Positions 51,089 through 60,392 of a DNA stretch of 64,000 nt are shown here, piece after piece. The DNA is taken from positions 124,001 to 188,000 of the forward strand of contig NZ_CP028487.1 in assembly GCF_003048255.1 (NCBI RefSeq). Direction: 5' to 3'. The notes below the pieces were generated by a model. It had not been told where the DNA came from. It worked only from the letters and a program-made list of their open reading frames with translations, and did no database searches. Positions within the stretch are counted from its first letter, which is position 1. The number at the start of each line of letters is the position of its first letter. Origin of the DNA: Yersinia massiliensis. Lineage in GTDB: Bacteria > Pseudomonadota > Gammaproteobacteria > Enterobacterales > Enterobacteriaceae. The translations under genes were made by a program, and so were the position numbers.

Positions 51089-51326
51089 TTGACCTTAAGC
51101 GCAATCAGAAAAATTGCCGACAAAGATTGCGGGCCGAATGAGCCGCATGGACGCGGCGAAAGGGGCTGTCGAGCTGGGAGCGAGTCAGCACCGGTTCGAT
51201 AAGCCGGCAAGCTGTAGGAGGGAATGGCGAAGCCACAATATTTCGCGCAAGGCGCGGGTGTTGGGCCGCCGCCCTGCGGCCCGACTCGGTTGAAGCTGAG
51301 GAGATAAGGTCATCACCGAACGCCTA

Positions 51327-51368
51327 TCAACCGAAACCAGATCCAGTCCTCAACCGAAACCAGATCCA
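51327..51368. repeat. 19-bp direct repeat, 23-bp period
   Basis: TCAACCGAAACCAGATCCA occurs at 51327-51345 and 51350-51368. It lies just downstream of glpR. Confidence 0.85.
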
Positions 51369-51402
51369 ATCTTATTTTGAAATTAAAATTAAAACCTCAC
51401 CC

Positions 51403-52161
51403 TCAACACAACTCCAATTGAACCTCATGCTGCTCAATAATCTTCATCACGCTCGCTGGCGGTAACTGATCCGTAAACAGATAATCAATCAAATTCATAT
51501 TCCCCAAATTCACCATCGCATTACGGCCAAACTTGGAATGGTCAGTCACCAGCATCACGCAACGGGAATTTTCGATAATCGCCCGCTTAGTGCGTACTTC
51601 ATGGTAATCAAACTCTAACAGCGAACCGTCCATATCAATGCCGCTGATACCGAGAATGCCGTAATCAAGACGGAACTGGGAAATAAAATCTAATGTCGCT
51701 TCACCGATAATCCCACCGTCGCGGGTGCGCACTTCACCGCCCGCTAAAATTAAGCGGAAATCCTCTTTGGCGGTCAACAACGTTGCGACGTTAAGGTTGT
51801 TGGTCACAACCCGCAGGCCTTTATGGTTCATCAACGCGTGGGCAACGGCTTCTGGCGTGGTGCCGATATCGATAAATAATGTCGCGCCATCTGGAATCTG
51901 ACTGGCAACACGTTGAGCAATACGGGCTTTTTCTTCTGACCACATCACTTTACGATCATGATAGGCGGCGTTGACCGAACTGGACGGTAACGCAGCACCA
52001 CCGTGGTGACGGTGAATCTTGTTCTGGTCCGCCAAATCATTCAAGTCGCGACGGATGGTTTGTGGGCTAACGGTAAAATGTTCCACTAACTCTTCAGTAC
52101 TGACGTAACCCTGCTGGCGTACCAATTCAATAATCGCATCATGCCGCTGCGTTTGCTTCAC
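51403..52161 (-). CDS. glpR: glycerol-3-phosphate regulon repressor
   Basis: DeoR-family repressor of the glp regulon; glycerol-3-phosphate is the inducer. 252 aa, equal to E. coli GlpR. The N-terminal helix-turn-helix is VSTEELVEHFTVSPQTIRRDL (about 19-39), followed by a C-terminal sugar-phosphate isomerase-like domain (FIDIGTTPEAVAHAL). The start is GTG at 52161 with AGGGGAT upstream. Last gene of glpE-glpG-glpR; it is 35 bases after glpG. Confidence 0.96.
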   Translation of the reverse strand: MKQTQRHDAIIELVRQQGYVSTEELVEHFTVSPQTIRRDLNDLADQNKIHRHHGGAALPSSSVNAAYHDRKVMWSEEKARIAQRVASQIPDGATLFIDIGTTPEAVAHALMNHKGLRVVTNNLNVATLLTAKEDFRLILAGGEVRTRDGGIIGEATLDFISQFRLDYGILGISGIDMDGSLLEFDYHEVRTKRAIIENSRCVMLVTDHSKFGRNAMVNLGNMNLIDYLFTDQLPPASVMKIIEQHEVQLELC

Positions 52162-52196
52162 GATAATCCCCTAATGCGCCTGGTTGCTCCAGGCAG

Positions 52197-53033
52197 TTAT
52201 TGTGCGGTTCTTACGCTCGCGCGTGTATCCCAGAATGCCATTAATAGCCCAATAATCAAACCAGAGACATGAGCGGCATTGGCAATCGATAACCCTAAAA
52301 TATCGAAATATCCGGCAATCAGCCAGAGAACAGAGAACGCCATCAAGCCGCGGGGGAGTGAGATACCACGCTCGGGTGCACGCTCGCCAGTGAGCCAAAC
52401 ATAGCCCATCAAGGCATACACGACACCAGACAAACCACCAAAATTCACGCCGCTAAACAGTGATTGCCCCCAGCCACTAAATAAGGCTGAAACAATAGTT
52501 AATACCAGCAACTTGCCAGTGCCAAGCCGTTTTTCCATTTGCCCACCCAAATACCACCACCACATCAAATTAAACAGGATATGCAGCAGTGAAAAGTGGA
52601 GGAAGGCAGGGCTGACCCAACGCCAGACTTGCAGATATTGGCTGCTATCACGAGGCCAAGCCAGCCAAGACATCACCGCGTAATCGCCGAAGATCTGCAT
52701 CAGAATATAGATGGTGATACACAGCACTAGCACGGCTAACGTCAATGGTCCTGCCTGACTGCGCAGCGTCTGAAGATAGGAAAAACGCTGATAAGGCAAG
52801 TTAGTGTGCAAACTCCCAGATTGCCAACTGGCGGCCTGATAACGCGGGTTCAGCGGATCAAGTAAGAATTGTTCCAGTTCAAGTTGCACCTGTGGCAATT
52901 GTTCATCATCGGCTAACCAAATTTCAGCACCTTGAGCATCAGGGCGGACTTCCAGCGCCACATTGCGGGTGGCCATGTAATCAACAAAGGCTTGCGCCAG
53001 ACGTAGATTAGATATTGCTATCACTCGAATCAT
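52197..53033 (-). CDS. glpG: rhomboid intramembrane serine protease GlpG
   Basis: Inner-membrane protease cleaving substrates within or next to the membrane. 278 aa. An N-terminal cytoplasmic domain (about 1-85) is followed by six membrane segments. The catalytic serine is in [14 protein letters not shown], the catalytic histidine in [13 protein letters not shown], and the structural [15 protein letters not shown] is present. I place the start at ATG 53033 ([14 protein letters not shown]); an ATG nine bases upstream is possible, and neither has a strong ribosome-binding site. 81 bases after glpE; co-transcribed with glpE and glpR. Confidence 0.94.
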   Translation of the reverse strand: MIRVIAISNLRLAQAFVDYMATRNVALEVRPDAQGAEIWLADDEQLPQVQLELEQFLLDPLNPRYQAASWQSGSLHTNLPYQRFSYLQTLRSQAGPLTLAVLVLCITIYILMQIFGDYAVMSWLAWPRDSSQYLQVWRWVSPAFLHFSLLHILFNLMWWWYLGGQMEKRLGTGKLLVLTIVSALFSGWGQSLFSGVNFGGLSGVVYALMGYVWLTGERAPERGISLPRGLMAFSVLWLIAGYFDILGLSIANAAHVSGLIIGLLMAFWDTRASVRTAQ

Positions 53034-53114
53034 ATTTTTCATTCTAATGTGAGGTGATAAATCTTATAAATGCGATTAAGGCGATTAAAAATATCACAAT
53101 CAGCGGAGTATTGG

Positions 53115-53441
53115 CTAACCGGTGAACTCCACGTCTTGCGGGTAATTTCTGGCCCACGCTTCAAAACCCCCATCAATACTGTAAACCGCCTCAAAACCTT
53201 GCTGGAGCAAGTATTGCGCAGCACCTTTGCTGCTATTGCCGTGGTAGCACATCACCATAACCGGTTGTTCGAAATCGATCTGCTGCATAAAGGTATGCAA
53301 GCTGTCATTGGTGAGATGAAACGCACTCGGCGCATGACCGGCTTGGTAACTTTGTGGGTCGCGAATATCGACCAATACGGTATTCTTTTCTTTTAAGCGA
53401 GTGTACGCCTGTTCAACACTGATGGTTTCAAACTGTTCCAT
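53115..53441 (-). CDS. glpE: thiosulfate sulfurtransferase GlpE
   Basis: Cytoplasmic single-domain rhodanese transferring sulfur from thiosulfate to acceptors such as cyanide or thioredoxin. 108 aa as in E. coli. The active-site cysteine is in the loop [12 protein letters not shown] (about 64-75; C65). First gene of glpE-glpG-glpR. Confidence 0.95.
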   Translation of the reverse strand: MEQFETISVEQAYTRLKEKNTVLVDIRDPQSYQAGHAPSAFHLTNDSLHTFMQQIDFEQPVMVMCYHGNSSKGAAQYLLQQGFEAVYSIDGGFEAWARNYPQDVEFTG

Positions 53442-53629
53442 AACGCCTTTAAATCCCGATGCAGATGAATAATTTTAATGCGCTATTGTAAGCGATTTTT
53501 GACGGACAAAAACCAACAACTTATGTAAGGATATTTGTATCCTATTCAAGATAAAATAAGCGGTAATATAAAAGATTCTTTTAGGGGAGGGACGATAAAC
53601 TCAGGCGAAACAAAAAAGGAGTGTTTCCG

Positions 53630-54937
53630 ATGGGTGATATCACAACAGGATATTTTTCTAGCCATAAATTAAGCAGCCATGATTTAGATTCTCTGCAAAG
53701 CAAACCTGAACAATTCAATGCTAATCTTTCCATCATGGACAAAATCTTTGATTTTTTCAGAATGATACTTAGCAATGAAACAAAAGGCCAAGCATTGGCT
53801 AAGTTAAACGAATTTATGCATGAAAATCATCTGGCGCATAGTCCAGTTGAATTATTAGGTGTTTTTGAAAAAATCTTACCTGAAGAGATAAAAAATAATA
53901 TTGTAGTTTACTTTCGTTATGAAGACAGTGATCGAAAATTCAAAAGTATAGAAATATGCTGCAATGATAAACGCCTAGAAATCACACCTGACTCTTGCTG
54001 GTTAACGCCTTGGGACGAAGAGAAAATCAACAATTCAAAAATAAATGTTATTGAAGTGATAGAAAAGGAAGATACCGGCACGTGCAGCGATGAAATCAAT
54101 TTTATTCAAAATGATGTTATGTATCATAATGATGAAGAAAGTGCATTGGGAGGAGCAATCAGTCGCGAGATCAATACCATAATAGCCACATGTTCAAAAG
54201 AACCTGAATATAGCAAAATGAAATATAATGCAAAAATTATGGTTAATATTAAAAATGAAGAGGCTAAATTCGAAAAATTCATTTTGTCTTATGATGGTGA
54301 TTCTCGGTTGGAAATTCCTATCAGAGATGATGGACATGAGTTAATCGCATTAACACATAAAAACATGAAGATTAATTATTATTACACGAGTTGTCCGTAT
54401 CATGAGATGACGACATTATTTGAGAGGATTGATGCTGATCTACACTCAATATTAGCTAAAGATAAGTATGATAATAGGGTGGAGAGATATAAGTTTATTG
54501 GTGAGGTCTATGATGAAATTAAAAAAATTAACGGGCTAATTGATGTGAATGAAATATTTAGAGTGATGAATGTTAATGCGAAAACCGAAGAGGGGAGTTG
54601 TCAATATATTAACAATTGTGTGATTCATGCGTTGAAGGAGGCAAAGCAACTGCAAGTTAATGAAGTCGATGATGAGTTTGAAAATCAGCAAGTTGTGTTG
54701 ATCAAAGAAAACTTAAACTCAATAAAACAGAGTATGATCAACGAGATGTCTCAATCCCTAAATGATTCCGAAGGAAAAATTAATTATGTTGATCATGTTA
54801 TTAATCACTTAAGAGATAAACCTCAAATTTTCACAGGAAAAGAGGCGGAAATAGAGTCAGCTCGAGTTAATCAAACAATATTTAATATCAATAAGCTACG
54901 CGAACATTGTCAGCGTAGCCTTAAAGTGGAAAGTTAA
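53630..54937 (+). CDS. candidate type III secretion effector with SseJ/SifA-like N-terminus
   Basis: A 435-aa protein. The start is ATG 53630 with AAAGGAG eight bases upstream; a GTG at 53621 lies inside that site and is rejected. The first 75 residues resemble the secretion/translocation domain shared by Salmonella SPI-2 effectors. GYFSS at 7-11 matches GYFTS in SseJ. LSIMDKIFDFF (33-43) aligns with LSLWEKIKAYFF of SseJ and WEKIKDFF of SifA, keeping K-I-x-x-F-F. A helical stretch ending SPVELLGVFEKI matches the same region of SseJ. No signal peptide or membrane segment is seen. The remaining 350 residues are charged, rich in Asn, Lys, Glu and Ile, with a predicted helical C-terminal third, and I recognise no enzyme domain. 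Strongly AT-rich compared with its neighbours, so probably acquired. It lies alone between glpE and malT; no secretion genes or chaperone are nearby. The effector role is inferred. Confidence 0.65.
   Translation: MGDITTGYFSSHKLSSHDLDSLQSKPEQFNANLSIMDKIFDFFRMILSNETKGQALAKLNEFMHENHLAHSPVELLGVFEKILPEEIKNNIVVYFRYEDSDRKFKSIEICCNDKRLEITPDSCWLTPWDEEKINNSKINVIEVIEKEDTGTCSDEINFIQNDVMYHNDEESALGGAISREINTIIATCSKEPEYSKMKYNAKIMVNIKNEEAKFEKFILSYDGDSRLEIPIRDDGHELIALTHKNMKINYYYTSCPYHEMTTLFERIDADLHSILAKDKYDNRVERYKFIGEVYDEIKKINGLIDVNEIFRVMNVNAKTEEGSCQYINNCVIHALKEAKQLQVNEVDDEFENQQVVLIKENLNSIKQSMINEMSQSLNDSEGKINYVDHVINHLRDKPQIFTGKEAEIESARVNQTIFNINKLREHCQRSLKVES
54895..54919 (+). terminator. stem-loop in the last codons of the effector-like gene
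   Basis: GCTACGC (54895-54901) and GCGTAGC (54913-54919) pair perfectly with an 11-base loop. No T-run follows, so a terminator role is uncertain. Confidence 0.35.
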
Positions 54938-54941
54938 GATA

Positions 54942-54957
54942 GGGCTAAACATAGCCC
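54942..54957. terminator. small inverted repeat at the malT stop
   Basis: GGGCTA (54942-54947) and TAGCCC (54952-54957) pair around AACA and overlap the last malT codons. It is the only such structure in the 7-base gap between converging genes. Confidence 0.3.
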
Positions 54958-57656
54958 ATCATCTGTAATAAACGCTGTGCTTGCTGTACCGCTTCTTGTC
55001 GATGAGCAACACCCAGCTTTTGATACAAATTACGGATATGGGTTTTAATGGTCGTGGCGGCCACATCTAACTCACCGGCTATTTGGTCATTACTATAGCC
55101 AGAATAAATGAGCCCTAACACCTGCCATTCACGTTGGGTCAGTGGGCTGGTACGAATTAACTCGGGTACTTGTGGGTGAGTCAGTAACTTATCGACGAAG
55201 ATTTCATCGAAATGAGCGAATTTATGTCGATGATGTTGATTGAGGTCTTTTAGGATCCGTTGGGCGCGGAATTGCTCCAATTCAGGTAGTGCGTTCAATT
55301 GAATCAGTTGGCGCAACTGTTGTGCCATGGCCTCACCTTCAATCACAAAATGGCTGATAAAACCGGTACGGTTGGCCAGCGACAGCGATTCAATGAGCGC
55401 TTTCTGTGCCTCACTTTTGCGATCGGTTTGCCAGTAAAGCGTATTACTTAATAGCAAATTACGGTTGAGGTCGCTCGTTAGACGCAAGCGGCGAGCATTT
55501 TCATTCAGTTCTTCTAGCACCACTTCCGCTTCATTAAAGCGGCCTAACATAATTTGTATTCGAGCGATATTACGCCATTGGCCTTGTAAAAAGTGGTTAT
55601 CGGCCATACCCGGTTTTTCAGCCTGACGAAGCCAATTTGCCGCAGCGGCTTTATCGCCGGTCATCTGCCAGTGAATCACCCTTGGTTTATCGGCATTGGT
55701 CACCCAGTCGAGATGATATTGGCTACCATGTTGCAGTGCTTCGCAACGTTGGATATGCATATTCGCGTTATCCAAATCCCCGCGGGCCAATGAGCATTTC
55801 GCGAGCATTGCCAGACACTGCAACTGTTGTTGCGGGTGGTAATTCACCAAGATTTCGATACCTTTACGTGCGGCTTCTTCTGCTTCATCCAGCCGTGACC
55901 ACGACCACAATACCTGAGAGCGAATGCGCAGCAGGAATTCATGCATCGGTAGCTGCTCTAGATGTTGCTCATGAACCAACTCGAAGGCTTTATCTTGTGT
56001 CTCATAGGCCGCTTGCAAAAAGCCTTGCGCAATCAGAATTTCGCTCTGTTGTAGCAGCGCCCATAGCGCATAGTGATAAGCCTCATGGCGACGTGCCATT
56101 TGTTCTGTTTGCTGCATCATGGGCAGCGCACGGCTTAATTCCCCTTTGCAATGATGGACTTCGCCGGTGACAGAGGTTGCCACTATTCGGCTGTAGAAGT
56201 TCGCCATCGGCAAATATTTCAGGGCTTCGGTGGCCAGTTTTTCCGCTTCGTCCGGCTTACCGTCATTGATCGCCACCTGAGCACGTAGTGCATCAAATTC
56301 AGCCCGCAAAATTTCATCGATAGGAATTTTACGTTCCTGCATCGCTGATTCAGCGCGCTCTAGCAGCGTATTCACCTCGCCATAGCGGTGCTGGCTTTGT
56401 GCCAGCCAGGCTTGCAGCAAGGCCAGTTCTGGATTCTGTACCAATAATGAATAGGGTAGGGCAACGAGGCACTGTTCCAGTAGCGCTAGCTCGCTGTGGT
56501 TAAACAGCGTCCACGCATGTTGCAGCAAAATATCCCGTAACATGCCGACATCGCCAGCGGCTAGGGCGTGATGAATAGCTTCAGCGGGGTAACCCAGTGC
56601 CATCCAACCTTCAGCGGCGGCGTGATGCAACTCTGGTAGTTCTAACGCGAGTTCCCACTGGCAACGTTGGCGTAGGAAGCTGGCAAACAAGGGGTGGAAG
56701 CAGAACCATTCGCCGCTATCGTCCATGCGATGAATAAATAGCCCTTGGCGCTCTAACTCTTCCAGCCTTTGTTGGCCGTTATCCTCTCCTGTTAGGCGCA
56801 CGATCAGCGCATCGTTCATCGAACGTAATACCGAGCAACGCAGCAAGAAAGCACGCGCCTCACTATCGACTTGGTCTAACACTTCATCGACCAAATAGTC
56901 TGACAAGTGGCTAGCATTCAGCCCTGCCAGACGTTTAGCGGATTTCTGCGCAGAAGAATTGGGCTGACGAGACGACAATGCAATCAGTTGTAACGCGGTT
57001 GCCCAGCCTTCGACTTCATCACATAGGCGGCTGCTATCCCCCTGTTCCAGCGGTGTAGACAGTCGACAATCGAAGAATTGCTGCGCTTCTTGATGATTAA
57101 ATGCCAACTGCTGCATGCCCAGTTCGAGCAATTGATCCCGTACTCGCAGGTTAGCGATACCCAATGGTGGCAGGGTACGCGATAGCAGGATCAGCGTGAG
57201 ATTTTCCGGCTGATGACGCAAGAAAAAGCGCATTGCTTCATGAATGGCGTCATTGGCAATGAGATGGTAATCATCGATAACCAGATAAAGCGGGCCGTCC
57301 CAATCAGACAGCTCGATAAATAATTGCGCAAACAGCGCAGACAGACTGGCATATTGATGTTTCTGGCTAAGGGCTTCACTTTTGCTGCAATGGCCACCTG
57401 TTGCCAACTGTATTGCTGCAATCAGATAGGTGGCAAAACGTTCTGGCTGATTGTCACTTTCATCCAGAGAGTACCAACCGAGGCAAGATTGGTCAGCGGC
57501 CCACTGCGCGATCAATGTGGTTTTACCGTACCCCGCCGGGCAATTGATTAAAGTCAGGCGGTAATTCGCCACACCTGATAATTTGACCAATAGGCGATCG
57601 CGTATCACGGTATTTTGTAGCCGTACCGGGCGGCTCAGTTTTGATGGGATCAGCAT
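54945..57656 (-). CDS. malT: maltose regulon activator MalT
   Basis: A 903-aa signal-transduction ATPase (STAND/LAL) that activates maltose genes when bound to maltotriose and ATP. The Walker A is [12 protein letters not shown] (about 41-52) and the Walker [15 protein letters not shown] (about 119-132). A winged helix and long superhelical repeat (sensor) region (about 430-800) follow, then a C-terminal LuxR-type helix-turn-helix ([20 protein letters not shown] and [19 protein letters not shown], about 830-890). The ATG at 57656 is clear. It is divergent from malPQ, as in E. coli, and converges tightly with the effector-like gene. Confidence 0.97.
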   Translation of the reverse strand: MLIPSKLSRPVRLQNTVIRDRLLVKLSGVANYRLTLINCPAGYGKTTLIAQWAADQSCLGWYSLDESDNQPERFATYLIAAIQLATGGHCSKSEALSQKHQYASLSALFAQLFIELSDWDGPLYLVIDDYHLIANDAIHEAMRFFLRHQPENLTLILLSRTLPPLGIANLRVRDQLLELGMQQLAFNHQEAQQFFDCRLSTPLEQGDSSRLCDEVEGWATALQLIALSSRQPNSSAQKSAKRLAGLNASHLSDYLVDEVLDQVDSEARAFLLRCSVLRSMNDALIVRLTGEDNGQQRLEELERQGLFIHRMDDSGEWFCFHPLFASFLRQRCQWELALELPELHHAAAEGWMALGYPAEAIHHALAAGDVGMLRDILLQHAWTLFNHSELALLEQCLVALPYSLLVQNPELALLQAWLAQSQHRYGEVNTLLERAESAMQERKIPIDEILRAEFDALRAQVAINDGKPDEAEKLATEALKYLPMANFYSRIVATSVTGEVHHCKGELSRALPMMQQTEQMARRHEAYHYALWALLQQSEILIAQGFLQAAYETQDKAFELVHEQHLEQLPMHEFLLRIRSQVLWSWSRLDEAEEAARKGIEILVNYHPQQQLQCLAMLAKCSLARGDLDNANMHIQRCEALQHGSQYHLDWVTNADKPRVIHWQMTGDKAAAANWLRQAEKPGMADNHFLQGQWRNIARIQIMLGRFNEAEVVLEELNENARRLRLTSDLNRNLLLSNTLYWQTDRKSEAQKALIESLSLANRTGFISHFVIEGEAMAQQLRQLIQLNALPELEQFRAQRILKDLNQHHRHKFAHFDEIFVDKLLTHPQVPELIRTSPLTQREWQVLGLIYSGYSNDQIAGELDVAATTIKTHIRNLYQKLGVAHRQEAVQQAQRLLQMMGYV

Positions 57657-57974
57657 GCTGTGTCCGGTTTAAAAACGGTCCGGTGGGAAGATGTCCTGGC
57701 GATTGATAAATCCATTTGTAATGAGATGTTACAGGCATTCATAAGAGTAATTATTTTTAGCCTCGTAATTAATCAGCACTGCTAAGGTCTGACAACGGCC
57801 ATATTATTGCAATAGAGTTAATGTTTCCTATGGCTGTAAGTTGCACCGGATCACAATTTTAGCTACGCCCTGCGACTCATCCCCAGCTAATCCTCCGGCA
57901 GGATGATGCCCTTGCCCGTTCGACTTGGCAGGATAAGGGTAAAATTACTCCATTCACAGGATAGAGACCTCCCT
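57657..57974. promoter_or_regulatory. malPp: malT-malP control region with MalT boxes
   Basis: 318 bases between divergent malT and malP. Three MalT-box-like sites lie together: CTCATCCCC (57876-57884, minus orientation of GGGGATGAG), TCCTCC (57891-57896, minus) and GGATGATG (57901-57908, plus). They are about 70-100 bases before malP, as expected for MalT activation. A CRP half site (GATCACAA, about 57849-57856) is adjacent; its other half is poor. Confidence 0.65.
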
Positions 57975-60380
57975 ATGTCACAGCCTATGCTTAAAAAGGA
58001 CGATTTCCTGGCTGCACTGACCCGCCAGTGGCAGCGCTTCGGCTTAACTTCTGCTCAGCAAATGACCCAACACCAATGGTGGGAAGCGGTCAGTGCAGCA
58101 TTAGCCGAACAACTCTCTGCACAGCCAGCACCCGCGAAAGCCAAAAAAGTACAGCGCCACGTTAACTACATTTCGATGGAGTTTTTAATTGGCCGCTTAA
58201 CGGCAAACAACCTGATTAATCTGGGTTGGTATGACCAAGTGGAAGCCCTACTGGCTGAACAGCAGATTAGCCTGAGCGACTTGCTGGAGCAGGAAACCGA
58301 CCCCGCATTGGGTAATGGTGGGCTAGGGCGCTTGGCGGCGTGTTTCTTGGATTCAATGGCGACTGTTGAACAACCTGCCACCGGTTATGGTTTGAACTAT
58401 CAATATGGTCTGTTCCGCCAATCATTCAGTGAATGCAAGCAGCAGGAAGCCCCTGATAATTGGCAGCGGGAGAGCTATCCGTGGTTTCGCCACAATGCCG
58501 CCTTAGCGGTCGATGTTGGTTTTGGCGGCAAGCTGGAAAAACAAGCCGATGGCCGCCAGTTATGGCGTCCGGCGTTCACTATACGCGGTGAAGCATGGGA
58601 TTTACCGGTGTTGGGCTATCGCAATAGCGTCACCCAGCCTCTGCGTCTATGGCAAGCGACCCATCAGCATCCATTTGATTTAACAAGATTTAATGATGGA
58701 AAATTCTTGCTGGCCGAACAAAACGGCGTTGAGGCAGAAAAACTCACCAAGGTGCTGTATCCGAACGATAACCATTTAGCAGGTAAACGCCTGCGCTTGA
58801 TGCAGCAATATTTCCAGTGCGCCTGTTCGGTGGCGGATATTCTGCGTAAGCATCATCTGGCGGGCCGTAAATTGGCTGAACTGCCGGATTATGAGGTCAT
58901 TCAGCTTAATGATACTCACCCGACGATCGCCATTCCTGAAATGCTGCGCGTACTGCTTGATGAACATCAACTCAGCTGGGATGCCGCTTGGGCTATCACC
59001 AGTAAAACCTTTGCGTATACCAACCACACTTTGATGCCAGAAGCTCTTGAGTGTTGGGATGAAAAATTAGTTCGCAGCTTGTTACCACGTCATTTCGTCA
59101 TCATCAAACAGATCAATGCGCAGTTTAAAAAGTTAGTTGATAAGCAGTGGCCGGGTAATGACGAGGTTTGGGCTAAGTTGGCCGTACACCATAATAAACA
59201 GGTGCGTATGGCCAATCTGTGTGTGGTCAGTGGCTTCGCTGTTAACGGTGTGGCGCAATTGCACTCCGATCTGGTTATCAAAGATTTGTTCCCTGAATAC
59301 TACGAACTGTGGCCAAATAAATTCCACAATGTTACTAATGGTATTACGCCGCGCCGTTGGTTGAAGCAGTGTAACCCAGCATTGTCTGGCCTGATTGATG
59401 ACACATTAAAAGTGGAATGGGCGAATAATCTGGATGCATTAGCGGGGCTTGAGTCTTATGCCGATAACCAAGCATTCCGCGAACGCTATCAACAAATCAA
59501 ATATGACAACAAAGTTAAGCTGGCTGAATATGTTAAGCGTGTGATGGGGCTGACCATTAATCCGGACGCCATCTTTGACGTACAGATCAAACGGTTGCAT
59601 GAATATAAGCGCCAGCATCTTAATCTGCTGCATATTCTTTCGCTCTATCGCCAGATCCGCGATAACCCGAATCTGGATATGGCGCCGCGTGTGTTCCTGT
59701 TTGGGGCGAAAGCAGCACCGGGTTATTATTTGGCCAAAAATATTATTTATGCGATAAATCAGGCAGCGGACAAGATCAATAACGATCCGATCGTCAAAGA
59801 TCGCCTAAAAGTGGTGTTCATCCCTGATTATCGGGTTTCGGTTGCGGAATTGATGATCCCCGCAGCGGATGTGTCTGAGCAAATATCGACTGCTGGTAAA
59901 GAAGCATCTGGGACCGGCAATATGAAGTTGGCGCTAAATGGAGCGTTAACCGTGGGAACACTCGACGGGGCAAATGTCGAGATTGCCGAGCAAGTGGGCG
60001 ATGAAAATATCTTTATTTTCGGCAACACGGTGGAGCAAGTAAAAGCCATTTTAGCCAAGGGTTACAAGCCACAAAAATACCTGAAAACTGATGCGCACCT
60101 GAAAAGTATTCTGGATGAGCTGGCCAGTGGGGCATTCAGCCAAGGTGATAAGCACGCATTTGACATGATGTTGCATAGCCTGCTGGAAGGGGGAGATCCG
60201 TATCTGGTCTTGGCTGATTTCGCTTCATATTGTCAGGCACAGCAGCAAATTGATGCCCTGTACCGCGATAAGGATGAATGGACCCGTCGTGCCATTCTTA
60301 ACACTGCCCGGGTAGGGATGTTCAGTTCTGACCGTTCTATTCGCGACTATCAAGCGCGGATCTGGCAAGCCAAACGTTAA
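57975..60380 (+). CDS. malP: maltodextrin phosphorylase
   Basis: Phosphorolysis of maltodextrins to glucose-1-phosphate; GT35, pyridoxal-phosphate-dependent. 801 aa from ATG 57975 ([11 protein letters not shown], matching E. coli MSQPIFNDKQF); a longer frame from 57903 runs through the MalT boxes and is rejected. The PLP lysine is in [21 protein letters not shown]. The N-terminal MEFLIGRL and [17 protein letters not shown] blocks are shared with GlgP. Operon with malQ, 12 bases apart. Confidence 0.97.
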   Translation: MSQPMLKKDDFLAALTRQWQRFGLTSAQQMTQHQWWEAVSAALAEQLSAQPAPAKAKKVQRHVNYISMEFLIGRLTANNLINLGWYDQVEALLAEQQISLSDLLEQETDPALGNGGLGRLAACFLDSMATVEQPATGYGLNYQYGLFRQSFSECKQQEAPDNWQRESYPWFRHNAALAVDVGFGGKLEKQADGRQLWRPAFTIRGEAWDLPVLGYRNSVTQPLRLWQATHQHPFDLTRFNDGKFLLAEQNGVEAEKLTKVLYPNDNHLAGKRLRLMQQYFQCACSVADILRKHHLAGRKLAELPDYEVIQLNDTHPTIAIPEMLRVLLDEHQLSWDAAWAITSKTFAYTNHTLMPEALECWDEKLVRSLLPRHFVIIKQINAQFKKLVDKQWPGNDEVWAKLAVHHNKQVRMANLCVVSGFAVNGVAQLHSDLVIKDLFPEYYELWPNKFHNVTNGITPRRWLKQCNPALSGLIDDTLKVEWANNLDALAGLESYADNQAFRERYQQIKYDNKVKLAEYVKRVMGLTINPDAIFDVQIKRLHEYKRQHLNLLHILSLYRQIRDNPNLDMAPRVFLFGAKAAPGYYLAKNIIYAINQAADKINNDPIVKDRLKVVFIPDYRVSVAELMIPAADVSEQISTAGKEASGTGNMKLALNGALTVGTLDGANVEIAEQVGDENIFIFGNTVEQVKAILAKGYKPQKYLKTDAHLKSILDELASGAFSQGDKHAFDMMLHSLLEGGDPYLVLADFASYCQAQQQIDALYRDKDEWTRRAILNTARVGMFSSDRSIRDYQARIWQAKR

Positions 60381-60392
60381 GGAGAAGACTGC

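Larger units (their letters stand above)
50587..51402. other. 816-bp non-coding, repeat-rich segment between glpR and glpD
   Basis: Contains the glpD leader and operators (50601-50642), a GGTTT microsatellite, a 13-bp perfect palindromic hairpin, a terminator-like hairpin, a 7-bp tandem repeat and a 23-bp direct repeat. Each of these is listed separately. Base composition is patchy: a GC-rich block from about 51095 to 51300 lies between AT-rich ends. Short open frames here (50622-51055) have low-complexity or Ser/Leu-rich products and are not credible genes. Confidence 0.6.

Noticed and set aside
53621..53629. GTG start for the effector-like gene
   Set aside because: The GTG overlaps the AAAGGAG ribosome-binding site that serves the ATG at 53630.
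55637..56170. 177-codon plus-strand frame inside malT
   Set aside because: Antisense shadow of malT; product is Arg/Pro/Ser-rich with no recognisable domain.
46534..60380. glgP and malP as a recent local gene duplication
   Set aside because: They are old paralogues found as separate genes in most enterobacteria, each in its own conserved operon; nothing here suggests a recent event.
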